Assembly: GCA_965220365.1 (NCBI GenBank)
Contig: OZ244823.1
Span: 3,520,637-3,584,636 of the forward strand
DNA: 64,000 bases
Direction: 5' to 3'
From: Bin80 sp965220365
GTDB lineage: Bacteria; Bacteroidota; Rhodothermia; Rhodothermales; Bin80
This document shows positions 35,429 through 49,100 of the stretch, piece by piece; position 1 is the stretch's first letter, and the number at the start of each line of letters is the position of its first letter. The position numbers and the translations under genes were made by a program. The notes below the pieces were generated by a model that ran no database searches, was not told the DNA's origin, and was given only the letters and a program-made list of their open reading frames with translations.

Positions 35429-36700
35429 ATGAAAAAAACGTTTCGTTGGGCCCCTCGTCTCCTTATTTTCTGGCTCTTGGTCTTGGGAGCTTGCCAATCC
35501 TCCAGAGAAATTGCACTTGAGGGACCCCTCCATCCAGGATCTGTCAATCTCCCCTCTATCCAGCCATCCATATCTGTTCTGGGTTCGCCGACCGTCGTTT
35601 ATCCAAGTGCTCTGGTTCGCATGGATTCACTGATCATTGAATTTATAAACGCGCAGGCCTTTCCCGGCGCGGTCGTCTCTGTTGGAAAAGGTGTTGAAAT
35701 TATCAAAATGACAGGTTATGGTGCATATACCTACCGTTCCAGGCGACGTATGCTGCCGGAGTCTGTCTTTGATCTGGCTTCCCTCACTAAAGTGGTTGCA
35801 ACGACAACGGCATCCATGCTGCTCTATGAGCGGGGACAACTAGATATAGAAGCCCCTGTTTCCCGTTATCTGGACGCGTTCAGTATCCCGGAGCGGCAAT
35901 CAATTACAATCCGGCACCTTCTTACACATACGAGTGGGCTGCCCGCATGGCGACCGTTCTACCAAGATGGAATCACAGCGCGCGACACCGTTCTGGGAGC
36001 GATCCTCTCCGCTGAGCTTCTCACCGAACCAGGAGAGGAATATCGCTACAGTGACTTTGCCATGATCTCACTCGCACTGGTCATTGAAGAAATCACTGGA
36101 GAGCCTTTCGATCAGTGGTGCACCCGTAATATTTTTGATCCACTGGGCATGAAGTCGACCGGCTTCCGCGGTACAGGAGAGCCAGATCCCGATGTCGTTC
36201 CCACTGAACTGGATGACTACTTCCGTCATCGCCTCATCCAGGGAGAGGTCCATGACGAAACCGCATGGTCTTTGGGAGGAGTTGCCGGCCATGCCGGGCT
36301 TTTCTCCACGGCACTTGACCTCTCCCAGTTTGCCCGGATGATGGTGCAACGGGGCTCTCATGATGGAAGGGCATTTCTTCAGGATAGTACGATTGATCAA
36401 TTTACTGCTGTCGTTGATACTTCGTTGAGTACACGCGCACTGGGTTGGGATACCCGGAATCTGAACGACGAGCCCTCTTCTGCGGGCCTATATTTTGGAC
36501 CACGGAGTTATGGTCACACCGGATTCACCGGCACTTCAATGTGGATTGATCCTGACTCGGAGGCCTGGGTAATCCTACTCACGAATCGCGTTTATCCGAC
36601 AAGAGACGAGTATGAACGATTCCGGGGAATTCGAGGGTTGATTGCTGATGCCGCCTACGAAGCGTTATTCTGGCCCCTCCCCAATCAGGGATCAAAATAA
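35429..36700 (+). CDS. Serine hydrolase lipoprotein (class C beta-lactamase family), paralogue A
   Basis: The 423-residue protein has a lipoprotein signal (WLLVLGAC) and the fold of penicillin-binding esterases and class C beta-lactamases: S118-x-x-K121 in LASLTKVVA, Y207-S-D in place of YxN, and H363-T-G365 in GHTGFTG. It is likely a periplasmic or surface esterase or peptidase; antibiotic hydrolysis is not implied. A second copy lies at 49997, on the other side of the giant Calx-beta gene, in the same orientation. The two share a 392-bp block with 4 mismatches while their 5' ends are clearly diverged. Confidence 0.9.
   Translation: MKKTFRWAPRLLIFWLLVLGACQSSREIALEGPLHPGSVNLPSIQPSISVLGSPTVVYPSALVRMDSLIIEFINAQAFPGAVVSVGKGVEIIKMTGYGAYTYRSRRRMLPESVFDLASLTKVVATTTASMLLYERGQLDIEAPVSRYLDAFSIPERQSITIRHLLTHTSGLPAWRPFYQDGITARDTVLGAILSAELLTEPGEEYRYSDFAMISLALVIEEITGEPFDQWCTRNIFDPLGMKSTGFRGTGEPDPDVVPTELDDYFRHRLIQGEVHDETAWSLGGVAGHAGLFSTALDLSQFARMMVQRGSHDGRAFLQDSTIDQFTAVVDTSLSTRALGWDTRNLNDEPSSAGLYFGPRSYGHTGFTGTSMWIDPDSEAWVILLTNRVYPTRDEYERFRGIRGLIADAAYEALFWPLPNQGSK
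36062..36453 (+). repeat. 392-bp direct repeat, copy A (388/392 identical to 50606-50997)
   Basis: The block lies inside serine-hydrolase paralogue A and covers the middle of the catalytic domain. The only differences counted by eye are at four positions. Identity drops sharply at both edges. A second patch (36507-36636 against 51051-51180) is also very similar, with about six mismatches. The pattern points to gene conversion or recent recombination between copies. Confidence 0.9.
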
Positions 36701-36902
36701 TTCACGCAATGATTCTCAAGTATATAATTCCCGTTCCTGGGTTTCTATGCCCCATACATCAATTGCCTACTTACGACACTGTTTTGTGTATTCTAGAGGC
36801 GAATCAATCTCCCCATAATCATTGCTACACATGACCTGGAAGTAATCGTTTTACTGTTGAATAAGTAATGAACATGCTTCTATACAGACAGAGTCCTCAG
36901 AA
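36701..36902. other. Intergenic, nothing recognised
   Basis: AT-rich sequence following serine-hydrolase paralogue A. No gene or hairpin supported. Together with the element at 36903-37089 it forms a 441-bp gene-free stretch. Confidence 0.4.
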
Positions 36903-37089
36903 CTAGCAGTCCGTGGATAAAGTCTCCCAATAGATCGAGCAACGCTTTTCTGGTTCATTTTTGACTATTCAGAGGGTGAATCAGGATGGAAAATCCAAGA
37001 ATTAGCCATTCACGATCGTTGTTTTGCATATCTCCAATCAACTACAGACTCCCTATTTCTATGGACATACTTTATCCACGGACTGCTAG
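36903..37089. repeat. MITE-like element with 21-bp perfect inverted ends
   Basis: Perfect 21-bp inverted repeats (36903-36923 and 37069-37089, beginning CTAGCAGTCCGTGG) bound 145 bp of non-coding DNA. TA occurs at the edge of each end (36904-36905 and 37087-37088), as expected for a Tc1/mariner or IS630-type non-autonomous element. The ends differ from those of the IS630 copy at 9009, so a different parent is needed. It lies just past the end of the giant gene. Confidence 0.6.
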
Positions 37090-37141
37090 ACCGCCTATTG
37101 GACGAAATAGTTTCTGGGAATAGCAGGAATTTTGCATCCGG

Positions 37142-40100
37142 CTAATACCGAAGCATTCCCTGCACATTCACGCCGATGTCTCCCGGTGCTGCATTGCGTC
37201 TGTGTGCCAGGCCAAAGATGGAGACGGAGAGCCGTTCCCACGGGCGGAGTTGGCCGCCCAGCCGGTACATCCTTCCTCCGGGCAACTGTGTCACTCCCAT
37301 CACGGATCGTGCCGTCCCCTCTTTCCATGGAATCCCATAACCCAGTTCCAGATCCGTTCGCTGTCTGCCCGCCCCGATGGGTACCGCATCCAGTATGGTC
37401 TGCTGCCGGTACATGGACATTCCCTGCGCGCGTCCCCATGATGGGCGCAAACTCATCGTCAGCCCCTCGGAGCGGTTGCCGACCTGCAGGGATCCCGAGA
37501 ATCCCCACTCGGTAAACCCGTCTGCAGTATGCATGACCAGCCCCTGCGTCCGCACCTCGCCCCGCAACCGCCACGCCGGGCTTGCAAACCGCACGCCACC
37601 CCCCAATTCCAGCCCCGTACCCGTTTCCGCACTGCCACCATCCTGCCGCACATTTGCCTCTACGTAGGGACGTATGCCTTTGGTGATCTGTGCACTGGCT
37701 TCCAATCCCACCCGGACCCGGACCACCTCTGCCGTGATGGCATGCTCTTCAATCTCCGCACCGGTCACCAGAAGATCGCCGTGATAGCGGAGCCGGGCAG
37801 ATCCACCAGAGGCCAACGTCCCCCGCATTCCCATCGCCCCAAACCGTGTCGTCATCTCTGCGTCTAACTCGGACACCTCAGCCTGTCCACGTCCGGCTCC
37901 CCCGCTCAACCATACCTCCCAGCCCGCACGCGTGTACGACACATACGGATAGATGCCCGTCAACGCAGAGGTGATGTCTCCTGACTCGTTCTCTACCTCA
38001 AACGATCCGTCTCCCCGGCTGTGCGCAAGCAGCACACCCGCCAGCCAGCCGCCACGCCAGCGATAGTCCGCCCCCAGCATTGCTGTCGTCACCTCGCCCC
38101 GGAGCGTCAAGGGCTGCTGACCATTGAACTGCCGGAATGCACCCCGTCCCCACACACTGAGAGATCCGCCGGGCAGGAGCATGCTTTCCGACATGCGACA
38201 ACCCGCCAGAAGTTCGCCCGGAGACGGATCCCATCTCGAATACCAGAGTTGTGCCATCTCGGCACGCTCGAGCGCCGTACACGCCGCCCCGTCTGCAGCC
38301 GAGCGGAACCGATCGCCCAATGCCTCCACCACCTGCACCGAAGACGTCCGCACAAATCGCGCCGCGTACGCCTCCAGAACCCGTTCACTGACCGTCGTTG
38401 ACTCCTGGATCGTGGCCACGCCCACCGCCTTTTCAATCCAGGCATGCTCCGAGGAACTCAGATGCAATGTGAACGTCTCCTGCCCCCAATCCAGTCCCCC
38501 CTTCAAGAGCGGCACGGCAATCATCGCCTCGGTCGTTCCCGGAGCCAGAGTGACGACCCCCGAAGAGGCCTGATAGTCTTCGCCGGCCCTGGCCGTCCCA
38601 TCCCGGGTCCGGTACTGCGCCGACACCATCTCACGCTGCGGCTGCGAGAGCAGGACCCGAAACCGGACCTCTGCCTCCTCTTCCAGGACCCGTGCATCCT
38701 CCACCCGCAGAGCCGCCGCACTCTGGTCATCGTCCAGAATCGTCCCCGTCCCGGTGCCTCGCGCAATGGTCGCATTGCGGGCATTGGACAGCGTCACCCG
38801 GAACGTCTCATCGTCTTCCGGCAGTTCGTCCTCAATGATCGCAATCTCCACCACACCCCGGGTGGCACCCGGATCAAAGATCACCACCCCGCGCGAGGCC
38901 GTATAGTCCAGACCGGCCTCCGCCGTGTCATCCGAACTCGCATACTGAACCGTCACCACCTGATCCGTCGCACGACTGAGCTCGATGGGAAGTTGAAGAC
39001 GCCCCGCGTTCTCGGATCCCTGCTGACTCCAGATCGAAATCGTCACGGGCCCCTTGTCCGTGATCGTAACCTGGGTCGTATGAGAGACACCGTTGTAACC
39101 GCCCCCGGATGCCGTGAGCAAAAGACGCACCTGATCCTCCTCATCATTGTCATCCTCGGCCGCCGTCAGCGTGACCGTCTGGGAAGTCTTCCAGTTCGTC
39201 GTCGTAAAGGTGAGCGAGGCCCGGTCCAGCGTCAACTGCGTCCCCGCATGGCCGGTGAGCGCTATCGTCACCGTGCCCGAAGGCTCTGCAGACAGGCGAA
39301 CCTCAAGCGCGGACTGGGTCCCCTCTGCCATCGTCACCTCCGCCGGGGCAACAATCTCCGCCTCGTCATTATCCTCCACCGTCACCGTAACCCGATGCTC
39401 AATCCCCGCATAGCCACCTCCATCTGCCGTCAACGTGAGGGTCTCTGAATCATCCACAACATCATCGTCATGCCCGGCCGTCAGCGTGACCGTCTGCGGA
39501 GTCTCCCAGTTCGTCGTCGTAAAGCTCAGACGCGTTGGAGATGCAGTGAGCTCCCCCGCAAAGCCAGAAACCGTCACCGTCACCGTGCCCGAAGGCTTCG
39601 CAGACAGGTGAACCCCGAACTCGGAGTCTGTCTCTTCTTCGATCCTCACCGCATGCGGAGCAACAATCCCCGGCGTATCCTTGTCGATGATCGTGACCTG
39701 AAGCACATGCACCTCGCCCGTGTAATCGGCCCCGGTTGCACGCAGGGTCACCTCTACCCGGTCAGGAGAAATATCATCATCCTCGTCCGCCGTCAGGGTC
39801 ACCTGCTGCGGCTCGTTCCAGTCGGAAGGGGTAAAGATCCGGGTGATCGGGCTCACGGTCAGATCCGTCCCCCGAGGCCAATCCATCGTCACCGTCACTG
39901 CGCCCAGTGGCTCGGAGGCCAGCGAGAATCTGTACTCCTCGGTGCCTCCCTCCAACAGCGAGATCGATGGCGACGCCTCAATGCCGACCGCATCATCATC
40001 TTCGATCGTGATATCCAGCGAATCTCCAGCTACCATCCCCTCCGGCAACGCACCCACCCGCACCGTAAAGGTCTCATCTTCTTCATCAATCTCATCGGGC

Positions 40101-43100
40101 GTGGTCCGGATCACATAGGTCCCGCTCGTTTCTTCTCTTTCGATCCTCACCTGCATGGGAGCGGCTGCATGGTAATCCTGCGCATCTGCGCTGCCAGGAG
40201 TCAGCACCAGAGGGATCGTCACCGCGGCGGGCAACTCCTCGGACAGTTTGACCGTCACCGTCACCGCCTCTCCCTCAGCCACCGGGTTCGTAGAGGCAAA
40301 AAGATCCACCCGAACAACTTCTGGCGGAACCCGGTCCCGGATCGTCACCCAATGCGAGGATTCCAGACCCGGCTCCAGAACCGCCGGATCCAGATCCCCC
40401 AAAGAAACGATAAACCGCTCATCCTGCGTGTCCGTATCCGCAATCGTCACAATCTGCCCCGTGCCCTCTGTCTCTTCGCCCGCAACTGTCACCTGCTCTA
40501 ATTCGATATAATCTCCCGGCTCGGACGTATAGGGGGTATACGCCAGTGGAATCGTCACCGCAGTCTCCGGCGGATTCGCCAGCGTTACCCTTACCGTCAC
40601 CGGATCCCCTTCGTCAACTACCTCTGGATCCACCGACAAGGTCACCTCCACCGGGGGCGGATCGTCATCGTCGATAATCGTGATCTCGACCTCCGAGGGA
40701 TGACCAGCCTCCACATCCGCGGGCAGTGTGCCCAGTGCCACCACAAAACGCTCGCCTCCCTCAGAAATGTTATCCGGGGTCGTACGCACTACGGCTGTAC
40801 CGCTGCCTGAACCTGAAATAATCGTGATCTCCGAAACCGGAACATAATCGTTCGGCTCCGCGGGATCAACAGCCCCGGGCCGGTAGGTCAACGGAATCGT
40901 CACCGCGGCGGGTAATGCGCTGGAAAGCGTCGCCGTCACCGTGACCGAACTCCCCTCGCCCACCGGATTCGGACTTGCCGATAAAGACACATTCGGGAGA
41001 ATAACCGCAGGCGTATCCAAATCTGTAATCTCGACCCCCACCGAAGACGGCGTGCCTGCCGCAACCTCGGAAGGCAAATCCCCCAGGGCCACCGTAAACG
41101 TCTCATTGTCAGAATCCGCATCCTTCACCGTCGTGATCGTGCCCGTACCCTCCAGCGAATTCGCCGCAATCGTGATGGAGGCCAGACTGCCATAATCCCC
41201 CGCCTCCGCCGTACCCGGCGTCAACGTCAACGGAATCACTGCCGCCGTGGGCAATGCGCGGGACAGCGTCGCCGTTACCGTCACCGCCTTTCCTTCGTCC
41301 ACCGGATTCGGACTTGCAAATAAGCTTACCGTAGGCGTATCGAGATCCGTAATCGTTACCTCCACCGAAGACGGCGCTCCTGCCGCAACCCCGGAAGGCA
41401 GACTCCCCAGGGCCACCGTAAACGTCTCATCGTCAGAATCCGCATCCTTCACCGTCGTGATCGTGCCCGTACCCTCCAGCGCATTGGCCGCAATCGTGAT
41501 GGAGGCCAGACTGCCATAGTCCCCCTTCTCTGCCGTGCCCGGTGTCAGCGTCAGCGGAATTGTCACCGCGGCAGGCAACGCGCTGGAAAGCCTCGCCGTC
41601 ACCGTCACCGCCTTTCCCTCGTCCACCGGATTTGGACTTGCAAATAAGCTTACTGTAGGCGTATCACGGATCGTTACCAGCTCCGAAGACGGCGATCCCG
41701 CCGCAACCTCGGAAGGCAGACTCCCCAGGGCAACCGTGAACGTCTCATCGTCAAAATCCGTATCCCGCACGGTTGTAATCGTGCCCGTACCCTCCAGCGA
41801 ATTCGCCGCAATCGTGATGGAGGCCAGACCGCCATAGTCCCCCTTCTCTGCTGTGCCCGGCGTCAGCGTCAACGGAATTGTCACCGCGGCAGGCAACGCG
41901 CTGGAAAGCCTCGCCGTTACCGTCACCGCCTTTCCCTCGTCCACCGGATTCGGACTTGCAGATAAGCTTACTGTAGGCGTATCGAGATCCGTAATCGTTA
42001 CCAGCTCCGAAGACGGCGATCCCGCCGCAACCTCGGAAGGCAAATCCCCCAGTGCTACCGTGAACGTCTCATCGTCAAAATCCGTATCCCGCACGGTTGT
42101 AATCGTGCCCGTACCCTCCAGCGAATTCGCCGCAATCGTGATGGAGGCCAGACCGCCATAGTCCCCCTTCTCCGCCGTGCCCGGCGTCAACGTCAGCGGA
42201 ATCGTCACCGCGGCGGGTAATGCCTGGGAAAGCGTCGCCGTCACCGTCACCGAACTTCCCTCGTCCACCGGATTCGGATTTGCAGATAAGCTTACCGCAG
42301 GCTTCTCACGGATCGTTACCAGCACCGAAGACGGCGTGCCTGCCACAACCTCGGAAGGCAGACTCCCCAGGGCAACCGTGAACGTCTCATCATCAGAATC
42401 CGCATCCTTCACCGTCGTGATCGTGCCCGTACCCGTCAGCGCATTGGCCGCAATCGTGATGGAGGCCAAACTGCCATAATCCCCCGTCTCCGCGGGATCA
42501 ACAGCCCCGGGCCGGTACGTCAACGGAATCGTCACCGCGGCGGGTAATGCCTGGGACAGCGTCGCCGTCACCGTCACCGAACTTCCCTCGTCCACCGGAT
42601 TCGGATTTGCAGATAAGCTTACTGTAGGCGTATCGAGATCCGTAATCGTTACCAGCTCCGAAGACGGCGTTCCCGCCACAACCTCGGAAGGCAAATCCCC
42701 CAGTGCTACCGTGAACGTCTCATCGTCAAAATCCGTATCCCGCACGGTTGTAATCGTGCCCGTACCCGTCAGCGAATTCGCCGCAATCGTGATGGAGGCC
42801 AGACTGCCATAGTCCCCCTTCTCTGCCGTGCCCGGTGTCAGCGTCAACGGAATTGTCACCGCGGCGGGTAATGCTCCAGAAAGCGTCGCCGTCACCGTCA
42901 CCGAACTCCCCTCGTCCACCGGATTCGGATTTGCAGATAGATGTACCGCAGGCTTCTCACGGATCGTTACCAGCACCGAAGACGGCGTTCCTGCCACAAC
43001 CTCGGAAGGCAAATCCCCCAGGGCTACCGTGAACGTCTCATCGTCAAAATCCGTATCCCGCACGGTTGTAATCGTGCCCGTACCCTCCAGCGCATTGGCC

Positions 43101-46100
43101 GCAATCGTGATGGAGGCCAGACTGCCATAGTCCCCCTTCTCCGCCGTGCCCGGCGTCAACGTCAGCGGAATTGTCACCGCGGCAGGCAACGCGCTGGACA
43201 GCGTCGCCGTTACCGTCACCGAACTCCCCTCGTTCACCGGCGTGGTCGCCGATAGATGTACTGCAGGCGTCACCGGAGGCGTATCCAAATCTGTAATCTC
43301 TACCTCCTCCGAGGACGGCGATCCTTCCACAACCTCGGAGGGCAAATCCCCCAGGGCCACCGTGAACGTCTCATCGTCAGAATCCGTATCCTTCACCGTC
43401 GTGATCGTGCCCGTACCCTCCAGCGCATTGGCCGCAATCGTGATGGAGGCCAGACTGCCGTAGTCCCCCGCCTCTGCCGTGCCCGGCGTCAACGTCAGCG
43501 GAATTGTCACCGCGGCGGGCAACGCGCTGGACAGCGTCGCCGTTACCGTCACCGAACTCCCCTCGTTCACCGGCGTGGTCGCCGATAGATGTACTGCAGG
43601 CGTCACCGGAGGCGTATCGAGATCCGTAATCGTTACATCCACCGAAGACGGCGTTCCTGCCACAACCTCGGAAGGCAAATCCCCCAGGGCCACCGTGAAC
43701 GTCTCATCGTCAAAATCCGTATCCCGCACGGTTGTAATCGTGCCCGTACCCTCCAGCGAATTCGCCGCAATCGTGATGGAGGCCAGACTGCCGTAGTCCC
43801 CCTTCTCTGCTGTACCCGGCGTCAGCGTCAACGGAATCGTCATCGAAGTCGACAACGCGCTGGAAAGCCTCGCCGTTACCGTCACCGCCTTTCCCTCGTC
43901 CACCGGATTCGGACTTGCAGATAAGCTTACTGTAGGCGTATCGAGATCCGTAATCGTTACCAGCTCCGAAGACGGCGATCCCGCCGCAACCTCGGAAGGC
44001 AGACTCCCCAGGGCCACCGTAAACGTCTCATCGTCAGAATCCGTATCCCGCACCGTCGTGATCGTGCCCGTACCCTCCAGCGCATTGGCCGCAATCGTGA
44101 TGGAGGCCAGACTGCCATAGTCCCCCTTCTCTGCCGTGCCCGGTGTCAGCGTCAGCGGAATTGTCACCGCGGCAGGCAACGCGCGGGAAAGCCTCGCCGT
44201 CACCGTCACCGCCTTTCCCTCGTCCACCGGATTTGGACTTGCAAATAAGCTTACCGCAGGCGTATCGAGATCCGTAATCGTTACCTCCACCGAAGACGGC
44301 GTGCCTGCCGCAACCCCGGAAGGCAGACTCCCCAGGGCCACCGTAAACGTCTCATCATCAGAATCCGTATCCCTCACCGTCGTGATCGTGCCCGTACCCG
44401 TCAGCGCATTGGCCGCAATCGTGATGGAGGCCAGACTGCCATAGTCCCCCTTCTCTGCCGTGCCCGGTGTCAGCGTCAACGGAATCGTCACCGCGGCGGG
44501 TAATGCTCCAGAAAGCGTCGCCGTCACCGTCACCGAACTTCCCTCGTCCACCGGATTCGGATTTGCAGATAGATGTACCGCAGGCTTCTCACGGATCGTT
44601 ACCAGCACCGAAGACGGCGTTCCTTCCACAACCTCGGAAGGCAAATCCCCCAGGGCCACCGTGAACGTCTCATCGTCAGAATCCGTATCCTTCACCGTCG
44701 TGATCGTGCCCGTACCCGTCAGCGCATTGGCCGCAATCGTGATGGAGGCCAGACTGCCGTAGTCCCCCTTCTCTGCCGTGCCCGGCGTCTGCGTCAGCGG
44801 AATCGTCACCGAAGTGGGTAATGCTCCAGAAAGCGTCGCCGTCACGGTCACCGAACTTCCCTCGTCCACCGGATTCGGACTTGCCGATAAGCTTACCGTA
44901 GGCGTATCGAGATCCGTAATGGTTACCTCCACCGAAGACGGCGTTCCTGCCACAACCTCGGAAGGCAAATCCCCCAGGGCCACCGTGAACGTCTCATCGT
45001 CAAAATCCGTATCCCGCACGGTTGTAATCGTGCCCGTACCCTCCAGCGAATTCGCCGCAATCGTGATGGAGGCCAGACTGCCGTAGTCCCCCTTCTCTGC
45101 TGTACCCGGCGTCAGCGTCAACGGAATCGTCATCGAAGTCGGCAACGCGCTGGAAAGCGTCGCCGTTACCGTCACCGAACTCCCCTCTTTCACCGGATTC
45201 GGACTTGCAGATAAGCTTACTGTAGGCGTATCGAGATCCGTAATCGTTACCAGCTCCGAAGACGGCGATCCCGCCGCAACCTCGGAAGGCAGACTCCCCA
45301 GGGCAACCGTGAACGTCTCATCGTCAAAATCCGTATCCCGCACGGTTGTAATCGTGCCCGTACCCTCCAGCGAATTCGCCGCAATCGTGATGGAGGCCAG
45401 ACTGCCATAGTCCCCCTTCTCCGCTGTGCCCGGCGTCAACGTCAGCGGAATCGTCACCGCGGCGGGTAATGCCTGGGAAAGCGTCGCCGTCACCGTCACC
45501 GAACTTCCCTCGTCCACCGGATTCGGATTTGCAGATAAGCTTACCGCAGGCGTCTCCCGGATTACAATCGTGGCCGTGCAATCTTCTGGAATGCAATCCG
45601 CAACCGGAATCCCCAAGTCGGGATGTGCATTCGTTGAGGTCTTGTCAATCTTCCACACTAAATTTTCATACCCTTCCACCTCGCCATCCTGCTTAGTTAC
45701 TATAGACACCGGGTCGCCCTCGTATTTCTTTAGTGGTTTAAATTCAAACCTCCACACATCTATACCAGCACTCTTTGATGGTGATAACTTTTCATAATCG
45801 CCATCCCCCGCCGTAGACCTACCATCCCGGAAAACCTCAATATAAGCATCTTCCGATGGATCGGTCGCACGAATTGGATCGGAGAGCGTCATGAAGAGCT
45901 CCGTAGACTCCCCCTCATACACTGTATCTCGCGCCGCCGAAAGCGTGATCGTGATCCGGTCGTCATCCAAGATCCAGACCGGAAGGAAACCCGGCTTCCA
46001 GATCTTCAGCTCCGGGTAGGCATCCTTGAACTCATCAATTCGAATCCCCACCCTGAACTTCTCATCAATCTCCGCAATTGCATCCTGGATGGTCGGGATC

Positions 46101-49100
46101 GTGCCAGTCGCCTCCGTTTCACCTGCACGAATCGTGATTGGATCGGGCGTGATGGGGCCGTAGTCTTTTTCGTATTCCGCGGTCAAAGATGCCGCGTTCC
46201 ATTTTAGCCGGATCGGAACCTCTACGTCTGTAGACTGCGCCTCCGTAATTGATGCCGTGACCGTCACCGACTCCCCCTCCGCCACCGAGTCCGGCTCCAC
46301 CGATAAACTCACCGTTGGCCTGTCCCTGACGATGATGGCGTACGGACAGTCTGAATTGGGTAAGCAGGGAGCCTCTATTATATCCCAGAAGCCCCCGGCT
46401 GTACCACCGCCTCTTCTCCACACTAACTCTTCCTCCCCTTCCAGTTTATCGTCATCAACTATATAGATTTGGATGCTGGCGGTCTTGTATGTGTAACCGG
46501 GGTTGTTGGGGTCCATATAGAAGTTCAATTTCGCATCTACTGTTGGAACATCGAACTCATCACAGCCTGGATTCACGAATTCGAAATCATTCATATTGCC
46601 GCCGCCAGGAGAGAAGTCATGCGGCTGCTTAACTTGGATATAGCCGGCCCATCTAGGGGGGCAGTCGGGGTAGTTGCTGGACCCTGCGCGTATCGGTTTG
46701 GACAGCGTCATCGTTAAAGTTGTTATCTGGCCCTCATAAACCGGGTTGGGATCTGCCGACCAGAAAATCGTTAATTTGTCGTTGATTGACACCGTAACTG
46801 ATTTTGGATCCCCCGCGGTTAGGGTAGAGGGCAGACTGATTTCATCAATCGCCACCGTGAACGTCTCAGTTTTCTCCTCCTCCATGTCAAGCGGTATTGG
46901 AATGGCCACACTCCCTGACCACTTGCCTCTGGAAATCGTGATCTCGCTGCTAGTCAAATTCCCATAATCCCTCGCTTCCGCCGTACCCGGTGTCAGCGTC
47001 AAAGGAATTTTCACAGTACGGGGCAAGCGCTCCGATAACTCCGCCTTGATCTCAACTGATTTACCCTCATCCACGGAGTATTTGAAGCGTACAGGTACAA
47101 TAGACAATGTCACTGATGGCAGTGACTGATCGTTTTCGGGAATTTCCACCTCCATCGATTCTGGATCTCCAACCGTCACCGAAGAGGGCAGACTGCTTTC
47201 ATCAATCGCCACGGTAAATGTCTCCACGGACTCCGCTATCGTGTCATCCGTGATCGAAATAGCCACCGTCCCGCTCTTACTGCCACCTAAAATCGTAATC
47301 TCGCTGCCAGTCAAATCTCCATAGTCCTCCTTTTTTGCCGTGCCCTCTGTCAGCATCAACGGAATCTTCACATCACCAGACAAAGCCCCTGACAGTTCCG
47401 CCGTAATCGTGACCGATTGCCCCTCGTCCACCGGATTTGGACTTGCCGATAATGTCACCGCTGGCAGTGGCTGATCATTTTCGGGAATTTCTACCTCCAC
47501 CGATTTTGGATCTCCAACCGTCACCGAAGAGGGCAGACTGCTTTCATCAATCGCCACGGTAAATGTCTCCACGGACTCCGCTATCGTGTCATCCGTGATC
47601 GAAATAGCCACCGTCCCGCTCTTACTGCCACCTAAAATCGTAATCTCGCTGCCAGTCAAATCTCCATAATCCTCCTTTTTTGCCGTGCCCGCTGTCAGCG
47701 TCAACGGAATCTTCACATCACCAGAAAAATCCCCCGACACCTCCGCCGTAATCGTGACCGATTTGCCTTCGTCCACCGGATTCGGACTTGCCGATAATGT
47801 CACCTCCGGCAGTGACTGATCAAGGATCGTCACCCAGACCCTGTGCGGGGATCCTCTGCGAACCTTTGAAGGCCAGGAGGAATTACCCGTATCAAGCAGT
47901 ACCCTGAACTTCTCATTGCCCTCGGCATGATCCGAGTCTGCGATGATTCCAATCTCACCACTACCGGTTTTACTACCTGCGGGGATCGTGATTTTTGTCA
48001 ACGCATCTTTGTAGTCGCCACCATTCGCTGTGCATTCCTGTCCGCATTGATGTTTCAGATCCACTGGAATTTCCACATCATCGGAGATAGCATAAGAAAG
48101 TTCGGCGGTAATCGTTGCATTGCTTCCCTCAAGGGCCGGGCTTGGATCCAATAATTTCACGGTAGGGGTGTCTTCAACCGTGAATGTAACTGATTTCGGA
48201 GATCCCTCATTTACCTCCGACGGCAAGGGGGTGCCCAGCGCAACCGTATACTGCTCATCCACATCGTTACGATCTACACCTAATGGAGGAGAATACTCGG
48301 CAGACAATTCCCCCGCTGAGATCGTAACCATTCTTGATTCAATTATCTTGTCAGGTGCAGGGAGGTTTCGGGTAAACATCAACGGAATGTCCACATTCGC
48401 CGACAGTTCATAGTTAAGCTTTACACTTACCTTCGCCTGTTCCCCCTCCAACAGGGGAGACGACGAAACCAGTTCAAGACTCACGGCTGGCTTCGTATCA
48501 CGGATTCTAATTCTGAATGAACAGTGCGAGGGGATGCAGTCGCGTGTGAGTGCCGTCCAGCCAGTCCCGAGGCTTCTTTTGAAATACACATATTCCTCCC
48601 CTTCCGTGTCATCGGTGTCCGGTAATGCAGTAAAGTTGAAAGTGGCGACTTTTTTACCATTAGGAAAAGAGAAATGTATGCTGTTGCGCCCATTGTGGTC
48701 ACTTGGATCGGCGGTGATCTTGGTGTCGGTAGGATTTATACTGAATTGTTGTTCGCCCACGTTATTCGTACCTCCCAATGGATGTGACAGGGTCACTGTC
48801 AGGGTCACTGTCTGCCCCTCATAGACCAGATTGTCACTCATCGACAGTGTCATTCGCTGGGAAGTATTTGCCTCGCTATCCATCTCCATACCTGCTTCTG
48901 TTGCATCACCCCCGCCCCAATCAATCATCTTAGAGTGGTCACTGCCCTCAACACTGCTGACCCAGAGATCATCTGCACCAATATCTGGGAACATCTCATC
49001 CGGCCATGCCCTTATTGTTTCTCCCCGGTCCGAATCAAAAATGTCGGAGTTTATGGAAAATGCAGTTGCCGGATTGTCGAAATCCCCAATCCTAATCACT

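Noticed and set aside
35374..35571. N-terminal extension of the ferredoxin
   Set aside because: It runs antisense over the start of the serine hydrolase gene, and a normal ferredoxin starts at 35373.
38444..40501. Long plus-strand open frames (334 and 343 codons) inside the giant gene
   Set aside because: They are antisense shadows of the GC-rich repeat coding sequence, with Arg/His-rich nonsense composition and no start signals.
41247..45797. Series of about 100-codon plus-strand frames with similar proteins
   Set aside because: They recur only because the giant gene's repeats are copied; composition is that of antisense translation.
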